In this document: positions 9,582 through 16,028 of the stretch, piece by piece
Numbering within the stretch: position 1 is the stretch's first letter
How the letters are laid out: each line of letters starts with the position of its first letter
NCBI GenBank assembly: GCA_014084085.1
Contig: NPFB01000027.1
Coordinates: forward strand, 28,908 to 45,604
Source of the DNA: Hondaea fermentalgiana
Lineage: Eukaryota; Sar; Bigyra; Thraustochytrida; Thraustochytriidae
DNA length: 16,697 nucleotides
Reading direction: 5' to 3'
Translations under genes and position numbers: made by a program
Notes under the pieces: model-generated
Told to the model about the DNA's origin: nothing
Database searches by the model: none
Seen by the model: only the letters and a program-made list of their open reading frames with translations

Positions 9582-10913
9582 CTACATGAGCTTGGCAAAG
9601 GAGTGGAGTCGGGCCTGGCCCGCATTAAAAACAAGCCAGCGCTTGCCCTCGTGGCCCGAAGCCGAGGTGACCGACATGCATGCAGCATTTGCCCCAGTCG
9701 GAAGCGAAGGGGGCACAGACTTGACGTCCACGCACCGCTCGCGGGGGCCAAGAGCAAGGTCAAAGCAGACCAGGTACAGGCCACTGGCTCGCGTGAGTAC
9801 AGAAGTCTTTTTGTGATGCTCGAGAGCGAGCGAAACACTGTCGAAAAAAGATACAGCGCCAGCCTCAAGACCAATGCACGAAACGGCACTGGCACGAGGC
9901 GGCTGCGCACCGCGCCGCAGGAGGCTCACCATTGCACTTGCTGGCCGAACAGCAAAGGCGACGTGAGTCGGGCCGGATTCAGCCCACATTTGGTGGGCCG
10001 CCGCGCGTAGAGGCTTCTTCACCACAAACGCATCGCCCAGCTCAATCTCGTCCGAAACACCTTGCCAATGTCCAGCCAGATCACACTCATTGCTGTCCAA
10101 GGTCGTCTCTTCAACCTGGAGGGGAGCAAGAACTTCACTTTCGACCTCTTCGAGATTGTCCTCCGTGCGGGCTATGATGGCGTCAACGTCTCGAAGGTTG
10201 TCGAGGCGCCATGTGGCCTCAAAGCGTTGCGAAAAAGCGTTAATCGTATGCAGTGTAAGATCCTCATTCGTGCACGCAATGAGTTCGTGAAAGCGACAGC
10301 GCATGAGATCCAGAAATCCTGTGCGGTTTACTTCGAGATGGTCGTTTTTCTGAGCGGTCTGGCTTAGGGTAACGCGGATTCGGGCGAGAATGCCAAGCGC
10401 CTCATCCAGTACCGCATCAGAAACCGACTGAATGCTCATTTTCGACAAGTTCAACTTGAGACTCGCAGCAGCAAGCGCAAGAGTCTCGCGCGTACCAATG
10501 TCTTGTGCGAGCCTCGCAAGAGAGGTTCTTGCGAGCTCGTGTGTCGCGCCGCCGGCGCGTGAGCGACGCACAATTTGCCGCCCACGCTTTCTCTTTTTGC
10601 GCTTGGTACTTGATCGTGAATGCTCTGCTTCATCATCTTCGCTGGCTTCCTCCATGGCTGGATTCTCGCTCGCGGCCTCGCTTTCGCTTTCGCTGCTGCT
10701 CGTCGCGCTCTCCGCCGCCAGCTCGCTGCAGATCTGCAAAAGACGCTTTTTGAGCTGTTTCTTAGTCAAATTCATCTCCACGTCCTTAGGCATGGCCTTT
10801 CGAGCAATCTCCGGTAGCTGTCCCAGCTTGATGCTCTGCATCTGGTCCGGGTCGCTCGCGAGCGCGCGCAGCGCCGCGTCCACGTGCTTGAGCATTTCCC
10901 GTTCGGAGCTCAT
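9582..10913 (-). CDS. PARP-like protein with regulatory domain and a catalytically dead ADP-ribosyltransferase domain
   Basis: 443 residues from the only in-frame ATG; the frame is open upstream to 11168 but begins with TTG. Residues 5-67 may be a DEK-C or other winged-helix-like domain (weak). Residues 70-100 are Ser- and Glu-rich, and 104-118 is a basic nuclear-localisation-type stretch. Residues 139-250 match the PARP regulatory helical domain: LKLNLSKM at 152-159, LDLMRCRFHELIA at 201-213 and WRLDNLRDVDAI at 235-246 follow the family pattern. Residues 260-443 follow the PARP1/2-type catalytic fold, ending in a VFNAGQARL-type last strand. The catalytic H, Y and E fall on A321, S355 and R425, so NAD+ binding and polymer synthesis are unlikely. 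No WGR or zinc-finger domain is visible. The frame is intact, so this is probably a pseudoenzyme rather than a pseudogene. It lies head to head with the PH gene. Family call by eye; fairly sure of the regulatory domain. Confidence 0.7.
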   Translation of the reverse strand: MSSEREMLKHVDAALRALASDPDQMQSIKLGQLPEIARKAMPKDVEMNLTKKQLKKRLLQICSELAAESATSSSESESEAASENPAMEEASEDDEAEHSRSSTKRKKRKRGRQIVRRSRAGGATHELARTSLARLAQDIGTRETLALAAASLKLNLSKMSIQSVSDAVLDEALGILARIRVTLSQTAQKNDHLEVNRTGFLDLMRCRFHELIACTNEDLTLHTINAFSQRFEATWRLDNLRDVDAIIARTEDNLEEVESEVLAPLQVEETTLDSNECDLAGHWQGVSDEIELGDAFVVKKPLRAAAHQMWAESGPTHVAFAVRPASAMVSLLRRGAQPPRASAVSCIGLEAGAVSFFDSVSLALEHHKKTSVLTRASGLYLVCFDLALGPRERCVDVKSVPPSLPTGANAACMSVTSASGHEGKRWLVFNAGQARLHSFAKLM

Positions 10914-11770
10914 CCTTCGTTCCAGGCCCTTCGTTTCCTCGCCTCTTGCCGTATCGTCTGGTCTACGTTTCCCTGCGTCTTCCTGCGTTTTCCTGCGTTT
11001 CCCTCCCTCCCTCCTCGCTCCCTCGCTGCCCACCGCGCGCGCGTCCACGCCTCCGTCGCTCTCGCGGCCGCGCGCCCTTCGCCGCCCCACCCGGGTTTGC
11101 TTCGCTGCCGGCCGCGGTTCGATGGTCGTTAGGTCACAGCCCAGCCTGAGGTCAGCACGAGAGACCAAAAAAAATTAAAATTAAAAAATGTGGCGGGTTC
11201 CGTCGCGGTTCCGTCGCGGTTCTGCGGTCAGGGAGGCAGACGTGTGCGCGCCTGATTAGAAAGAAGGAGGCGCGCGTGTCCAGGGCCGCCCTGCAGAGCA
11301 GCAGAGCAGAGCAGAGTACGAACGGAGACCGAGACCGCCGGGCGAGCGCACGAAGTACGCGCGCAGACGCGCAGGCGGGGAGGGACGCGGTCGCCCGCGG
11401 GCTCTGGACGCGCGGTGCGTGGACGGCGGACGGGGTCGATCGATCCGAGGAGCAGGCGCATCGTTCGTCCTGGGCTGGTGCTCGCGCTACGACGTGCACG
11501 CGCCGACCTGCACACGAGCGAGCGACGAAGCGGGACGAAGCGCGGGCGCACGCGCGCAGGAGCGAGCTGCGCAGGGCAAAGCGGTTCTGCAGGCGCGGGT
11601 AAGCAAGCTCGAGAGCTCGACCGAGCTGCACACACATACACGTACGCCAGCACGCGAAGTCAGTCGTTCGTAGTCAAGGCTTACAATACGAACGCCAACG
11701 AGCCACGAGAGAAAAGACGAGCTTTTTGCAAGGCTGGTGCCACCGCGAACGCCACCACGAAAACGGCACC
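10914..11770. promoter_or_regulatory. Divergent intergenic region between the PARP-like and PH genes
   Basis: These 857 bp must carry both promoters and leaders. Near the minus gene, 10968-11005 is an imperfect 10-11-bp tandem repeat. An A/T-only tract interrupts the GC-rich sequence at 11167-11188. Next to it, GGTTCCGTCGC is repeated at 11196-11206 and 11207-11217 with a partial third copy. The last 150 bp before 11771 are C- and A-rich and look like a leader. The minus frame stays open to 11168 without an ATG. No binding site is identified with certainty. Confidence 0.5.
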
Positions 11771-12517
11771 ATGGCGATCATCATGATTCAGGGTTACCTG
11801 AAGAAGCGGGCAATGCAGAGTGGTAAGAACTGGAAACGTCGCTACTTTATGCTCACGACCGATGGCGAGTTGCAGTTCTGCGAGAAAAAGGGCTCGCCCA
11901 TCAAGGGATCCATCCAGATCACCAAGCACACGAGCATTAGTGTGCTTCGTGAGCTTGGCGAAGAAGGCGGAATTTGTATCACCGGACCCGACCACGAGCC
12001 CATGTATCTTCAGGCCGAGAGCCAGGAAGTCGCCGAGGGCTGGATCCAGGCCATGGAAGTGATCAAGGCAGGCGGGTCGAACCAGCTGAAAGCCCATGGC
12101 CGCGAACACAAACAAGGCGAGGACCTCCGTGCTTTTGTCAAACGCGACGTTTTTGGCACAGGCAATCGTGCGCGCAAGGACACCATGGAGAGGCGCCTTC
12201 GTGGCACGCGCAAAGGAGCCAAAGCAGAATCGTACGACAGTGCTACCGAGGAAGAGGACGCCGAAGACGACATGATTGCAAGCGAAATGGAGGACTATCC
12301 AGACGAGCTTGACGGCACGGATAACGAACTGGATGACGATGATGCCGATAGTGCCGTTGATGACGGCGCCGACGAAGATGTCGAAGGCTACATTATGCGC
12401 ATTGGCAAGAAGGACTACTTTGTCGACGCTGTGAACTGGAACTACTACAAGGACCGCTCCGCCTTCCAAAGTGGCAAGAAGCCCCTCGGCCGCGCCGTCT
12501 TGTCCAACCTTGTGTAA
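11771..12517 (+). CDS. PH-domain protein with an acidic linker and the start of a second PH domain
   Basis: 248 residues from an ATG in strong Kozak context (GGCACCATGG); the same frame is open upstream to 11726 but starts there with TTG. Residues 5-100 are a full pleckstrin-homology domain: GYLKKRA, then WKRRYFML at 21-28, and the closing helix with invariant Trp at W91. PH domains bind phosphoinositides or proteins at membranes. The K11, K12 and R13 cluster and the WKRRYF strand could suit phosphoinositide binding, though this is not proven. Residues 101-150 are basic and 155-204 strongly acidic. Residues 205-248 then look like strands 1-4 of a second PH domain (GYIMRIGKKDYFV, NYYKDRSAFQSGKKPLG), which stops abruptly. 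The TAA lies within GTGTAAAC, a possible splice donor, so the last exon may be at 12589-12717. The TMEM42-like gene follows on the same strand. Confidence 0.8.
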   Translation: MAIIMIQGYLKKRAMQSGKNWKRRYFMLTTDGELQFCEKKGSPIKGSIQITKHTSISVLRELGEEGGICITGPDHEPMYLQAESQEVAEGWIQAMEVIKAGGSNQLKAHGREHKQGEDLRAFVKRDVFGTGNRARKDTMERRLRGTRKGAKAESYDSATEEEDAEDDMIASEMEDYPDELDGTDNELDDDDADSAVDDGADEDVEGYIMRIGKKDYFVDAVNWNYYKDRSAFQSGKKPLGRAVLSNLV

Positions 12518-12588
12518 ACCTTGGTGTCCAATACCAACCATTTTCTTTTGTTCGTTTACTTTTTGTTCTCGAGTACCTGGGTGCGCAG
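12512..12588 (+). other. Candidate intron in the PH gene
   Basis: A GTGTAA start, a TACCAAC branch-point-like sequence at 12532-12538, a long pyrimidine tract at about 12538-12570, and GCGCAG at the end give all parts of a 77-nt GT..AG intron in phase 0. Removing it skips the TAA. An alternative acceptor is the AG at 12572-12573. This is inference from sequence only. Confidence 0.4.
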
Positions 12589-12717
12589 GACTCGTATCTC
12601 GCTCTGCAGGAGAAGAACAAAGCGGTCGGCATTGCGTGGGCGAATTTGCGACAACTTTTGTTTGCTAGACCGACCTACCTACCTAACCCCCAAGGATCAA
12701 GCGATATTTACAAATAA
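12589..12717 (+). CDS. Candidate last exon of the PH gene
   Basis: The frame encodes 42 residues and a stop. It begins DSYLALQEKNKAVGIAW, which resembles the final strand and C-terminal helix of a PH domain: a Tyr-x-Leu strand followed by a helix with the conserved Trp. That is exactly what the second PH domain of the upstream ORF lacks. Spliced to codon 247 it would give a protein of 289 residues. The stop TAA overlaps the AATAAA polyadenylation signal. Strands 5-6 would be short or missing. If instead there is a one-base frameshift near 12512, the same frame is open from 12514 and would supply them. Confidence 0.4.
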   Translation, partial: DSYLALQEKNKAVGIAWANLRQLLFARPTYLPNPQGSSDIYK

Positions 12718-12718
12718 A
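12713..12718 (+). terminator. AATAAA polyadenylation signal of the PH gene
   Basis: A canonical AATAAA about 200 bp after the ORF stop and 220 bp before the next start codon. It is placed as expected for the 3' end of the PH gene transcript. Confidence 0.5.
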
Positions 12719-12938
12719 ACGATACGCTGGGATTCTTTTTCTCAAGACAAACTTGAAGTAGCAGTCAGCATGCTTTCTTTACCGTGTTCCTGTCCTCAAT
12801 TGGCTCTCTTTGACGGCTCAAAAGCGAAGGGATCATTGCTGATGTCATTTTTATAAAAATAAAAAAAATAAAAAAAATTGTTTCACCGGATTTTTCAATC
12901 TCAAAACGAAGATCAAATCAATCAAAAGAACAAACATT

Positions 12939-13473
12939 ATGCGCGAGGCTGTTGCTTCTGGTCTGTGCGCGGCGGTGGCGGCAGCAGCCGGCAAGGTAGG
13001 TTTGGGGAGATAAATAGGGCAAGTCAAGGAGAAACGACAAAGAGTCCCCTGGCTCTTTGCTTCAAAACTGACGAGAGCAGCGGTGATCTTGCGTGGAGCA
13101 GGTCGCTTTTGGAGAAGATGCCGAAGTCGTGAGCGAGTCGCTGCTCAAGACTCTCGTCGATTCCTCGACAGCAAGAGCAATAAACGTACAAACAACATGG
13201 GTGGTTCGCGCGGCCTTTGCGGCTACCATGCTGGGTCTTAATGGTGCCATGATCTCGCTCTATGTGCAAGCGCTTTCGCGATCCGGAACACTTGTTGGCA
13301 CAGTGACGAACACTGCAGTCAATGTGCTCGCATCTTCAGCTCTCGGCCAGCTCTTATTCGGAGAGCAGGTCGGGTCTACGTGGCTTGCCGGCGCAGTCAT
13401 TACAGTCGTTGGCATCGCCTGCATCCAGCGAGCCGTGGTCGCGGAAGATGCTGCAAAGGAAAAGGTGGCATGA
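12939..13473 (+). CDS. TMEM42: TMEM42-like four-helix membrane protein (two exons)
   Basis: Exon 1 is 12939-12995 (19 codons ending GCC GGC AAG) and exon 2 is 13102-13473, giving 142 residues. The exon-2 frame alone has no ATG start (it opens with GTG at 13093), which led to the upstream exon. Four hydrophobic helices are seen at about 4-22, 51-75, 82-103 and 110-131. Family hallmarks are a small Ala-rich first helix ending in GKVAFGE across the splice junction, then NGAMISLYVQAL, a Thr/Asn-rich third helix, LLFGE, and GIACIQR at the end. The length is close to human TMEM42 (about 160). The family belongs to the DMT/EamA-like small multidrug-transporter fold; its substrate and role are unknown. 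A loop of about 25 residues between helices 1 and 2 is specific to this copy. It lies 221 bp after the candidate end of the PH gene and converges with the gene at 13759. Confidence 0.8.
12996..13101 (+). other. Intron of the TMEM42-like gene
   Basis: 106 nt in phase 0, starting GTAGGT and ending GAGCAG. It contains in-frame stops (TAA soon after the donor). Joining the flanks restores the continuous first helix and the GKVAFGE motif, which strongly supports the junction. Confidence 0.85.
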
Positions 13474-13758
13474 TGTCCCCAGAAAACTAGTTTTGCCCGT
13501 CTGTACTTGTGCGAATGGACCCGAGCCGAGGCGACGCGACGCGACGCGACGCGGCAAAGTCCAAATCCCCTTTTGATAAATTAATTCTCTCAAGCAGTTG
13601 ATGTAAAAATTCAACATGCAGGTATAGCTACGATTCAAGAGCATGGACTTGTAACGACTCACATCGCTTGGTCCCAATCCGTCTTCTTTTCTTCTTCTTC
13701 TTCATTTTTTTCAAAGTCCTTTCTTTTCGTTGTCCTCTTGTTCCAATATGGACCCAGA
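13474..13758. other. Convergent intergenic region
   Basis: These 285 bp separate two genes that end towards each other. They contain four perfect GCGAC units at 13531-13550 and an AT-rich stretch at 13570-13600 (GATAAATTAATT) that may serve 3'-end formation. No gene is visible. Confidence 0.6.
13531..13552. repeat. (GCGAC)n pentanucleotide repeat
   Basis: Four perfect GCGAC units plus GC. The same pentamer recurs at 246-270, about 3009-3046 and 5821-5832, always outside recognised coding sequence. Confidence 0.85.
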
Positions 13759-15573
13759 CTACGGCTCTCCGACGAGATCAAGCGAGCCGCTTGCAGACAA
13801 TCGGCGCATGCGGTCCGAAGATTCTTCTTGAGCCACCATGAAGCTAAGTGCCATGACGATGGCGAGCGTGAAAACAACGTCCCCGAAAGCCATGAACTGC
13901 GAGTGATAAAGAGAAAGCGAGTCTGTAATAAAGAGGCGCACGAGCATCGATCTTCGGAACCAAATGAAAGCCCGCTTGCGTCGATTCCAATATGTTTCGC
14001 TGAAACGAAAATGCGTAGCGGGTGTGGTTGATCTCCTAAAGAGACGACAGCGGTCACAAAGCCAACGAAATGGATTGGGACACCGGCACGAAGAAGACAA
14101 AAAGTATACGCCGCACAAAACACAAAAGGCAGACACGCTCACGGCAAAGAGCTGTAAAATGTGGAGCTTCGTGACCTTGTCGGTTTCATCGAGCAAGAGC
14201 GTGTCCGAGAGCTTACCGCTTGAGATTTCACGTAAAAACTTCATCACTGGCGAAACAAGCAAATGGTCTGCAAAGTCCGTCTCGTCTGGTATTGAATGCT
14301 GACCCCCAGTGTCTTCTGAAGTGGCAACGTTGCCCGTCTTGGGGTCAATATTGCGATAGTATGAGCCATCAAGCAATAGGTAGAGTAGATCAAACATTTG
14401 CGTGAGGCATTGCAGAATGAAGAACCCATTGACAACGTAGGTAGCCCAGCGATTGCGTGTAAAGGCGGCGTACTTTGCGGAGATCCACTTGCGGAACTGA
14501 AGATAGTAGTGCTCGCGAGAAGGTGGAATGCCCATGGCAGAGTGCGGGAGATGCACGTACTCGCGGAGAGGTTGCACCAATGGATGATTCGCGTCACATC
14601 CCTCGAGAAGCTCAATGAGAACAAGTCTACTCTCCTTGGACAGGCCCGCCGTCGAGTGTACACTCATGAGGTTCATGGCGTTGGCCAAATTCTCTGACGT
14701 GGTAAAGCGCTCAGGGCTAAAGAAGGGTTCGACAATTTTGAGCACGACAAAAAGCGCGCAGAAACCAATATACAAAATAAAAGGCGTCGGCTTGAAAAAG
14801 TAGTCATTGTCCGAGGTGATGAACTTGCCAAGCTCGTCAATAAAGGTCCCGAATCCAATTCCACCCAGAATTGCTGCAAGGCGCTGCACGCGACGACCGA
14901 GAAACCCAAAGCTCAGTAATTGCGATGCAAACATGAGAAGACCTCCCCAGAGCATATGGGCGATGTGAATGCCATTGCCGCCGAGTTGTGGATACCCTGT
15001 GGCGTACAAACCGACGCGAATGAGGAGAATCGTCACGGCGGAGCACACGAGGTACATTTCGACCTGGAGTGGAAAGTCTTCGTTGCGTAGCAAAAAGCCT
15101 TCGGCACGGAATACCTCGGCGCACGATCGGAGACCTACCGGAGAGCAGCGACAGCTTCGCGTTGCAGTGCTCCGATCATCGCCGAGATTTAGAGGTGCAT
15201 GGTGGTGAAGATGCAGTTGAGAGATTTCACCGGAAGAGTGATCGTGCACTACGGGCGAAGCAAGCTTTTCGAGAAGACCAATTTCCTCGTGTTCTGCTGG
15301 TCCGCCAATGTGCTGTTCTTTTCCACTTGAAGATGCAAAGGCATTTTGCGAGCTTGTCAAGGGTGAAGACGGCGGCGACGACGCTGGCACCGACACTGAC
15401 GACGACGACGACGATGAAATGCCCAGGGGTGCAATGTCCTCGGGTCCAGAGGTGCCTTTGAAGTCACCACGTCCATCTGTTCCGCCGCCGCTGCCGCTGC
15501 GCGCTGCGCGCGTTGTGGTCTCTCCATCGGCGTTGCTGCCCCTGGCAGCCTGCGAGTTCACGCGTTTGAACAT
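13759..15573 (-). CDS. Multi-pass membrane protein with a bacterial-type core
   Basis: 604 residues from the ATG at 15573; the frame extends 15 codons further but only to a GTG. Residues 1-150 are Ser/Gly/Thr-rich and probably disordered and cytosolic. Helices are predicted at about 170-191, 202-225, 229-248, 263-282, 377-400, 470-493 and 561-580. The segment 200-300 carries HIAHMLWGGLLM, GRRVQRLAAILGGIGFGTF, IDELGKFITSDNDYFF and ENLANAM. As far as I recall, these are hallmarks of an uncharacterised integral membrane family common in bacteria, including the following PLVQPLREY helix at 331-339. The acidic ID-E-GKF-T-DNDYFF loop between helices 3 and 4 is the best candidate for an active or ion-binding site. 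Residues 401-469 form a hydrophilic loop, and the C-terminus is basic then Ser-rich. No organelle targeting peptide is obvious. Function unknown; it could have been acquired from bacteria or be an old shared family. Confidence 0.75.
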   Translation of the reverse strand: MFKRVNSQAARGSNADGETTTRAARSGSGGGTDGRGDFKGTSGPEDIAPLGISSSSSSSVSVPASSPPSSPLTSSQNAFASSSGKEQHIGGPAEHEEIGLLEKLASPVVHDHSSGEISQLHLHHHAPLNLGDDRSTATRSCRCSPVGLRSCAEVFRAEGFLLRNEDFPLQVEMYLVCSAVTILLIRVGLYATGYPQLGGNGIHIAHMLWGGLLMFASQLLSFGFLGRRVQRLAAILGGIGFGTFIDELGKFITSDNDYFFKPTPFILYIGFCALFVVLKIVEPFFSPERFTTSENLANAMNLMSVHSTAGLSKESRLVLIELLEGCDANHPLVQPLREYVHLPHSAMGIPPSREHYYLQFRKWISAKYAAFTRNRWATYVVNGFFILQCLTQMFDLLYLLLDGSYYRNIDPKTGNVATSEDTGGQHSIPDETDFADHLLVSPVMKFLREISSGKLSDTLLLDETDKVTKLHILQLFAVSVSAFCVLCGVYFLSSSCRCPNPFRWLCDRCRLFRRSTTPATHFRFSETYWNRRKRAFIWFRRSMLVRLFITDSLSLYHSQFMAFGDVVFTLAIVMALSFMVAQEESSDRMRRLSASGSLDLVGEP

Positions 15574-16028
15574 GCTCGCGTCGCCCGGCCTCCGAGACAC
15601 CGAGCGCAAGATGAGCACTTTGTTAGGACGGTGGTCGGGCGCAGAGCGAGCGTCTCACCGAGATGCCCGCTGATAGGGTGAGCAGTATCGATGGCAGATG
15701 GTCGCACTCGGTACTGCGCAAAGCCGACAGCTCCGCGCCTTGCACAAGGTTTGCACTCCGCTAGTTACTGTAGTCCCTTTTGCTAGGCCTAGGCCTAGGC
15801 CTACTTTGATTTTTAGGAGCGGAAATAGGTGAGTTCATTCGACGGCACACACGCACGAACGGCATGCGCATCCGATCGCGGATCACAAGCGCAGGACCAT
15901 TAGCAAGCTCCTGGCCCCGCCCAAGCAGGCGGCACGGTTTGCTTCATTTGTCTTTTTTATTGCAACAACAGGCCGGCCTGCTGCGTACATAATTTATTTG
16001 TTCACAACTTTGATTCACAACGGTGTCG
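15574..16028. promoter_or_regulatory. Intergenic region upstream of the membrane-protein gene
   Basis: Contains the leader and promoter of the minus-strand gene and possibly of the weak plus ORF at 16029. The main feature is the TAGGCC palindrome at 15784-15803. A TTTTTTATTG tract and an AT-rich TAATTTATTTG stretch lie at 15953-16001. No gene is seen within it. Confidence 0.5.
15784..15803. promoter_or_regulatory. Tandem TAGGCC palindrome
   Basis: Three TAGGCC hexamers followed by TA form a perfect 20-bp self-complementary sequence, about 210 bp upstream of the minus-strand start codon at 15573. A single TAGGCCTA sits at 372-379 in near-identical context (CTAGGCCTACT). It may be a protein-binding site or a core promoter element; this is inference only. 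Confidence 0.4.

Noticed and set aside
10432..11178. 248-codon plus-strand frame
   Set aside because: It is the antisense shadow of the PARP-like gene. Its Leu/Ser/Arg-rich protein has no domain, while the minus strand shows clear family motifs.
11152..11653. Minus-strand frames of 141 and 161 codons upstream of the PH gene
   Set aside because: Arg/Ala/Ser-rich, overlapping in two phases, and lying in the divergent promoter region. No domain is visible.
11681..12541. 286-codon minus-strand frame
   Set aside because: Antisense shadow of the PH-domain gene, which has the conserved PH motifs and a Kozak start.
13093..13101. Start of the TMEM42-like protein at 13093
   Set aside because: The codon is GTG and lies in the last bases of the intron. 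The spliced model from the ATG at 12939 restores the first membrane helix.
15574..15618. 15-codon N-terminal extension of the membrane protein
   Set aside because: It begins with GTG. A eukaryotic gene should start at the ATG at 15573.
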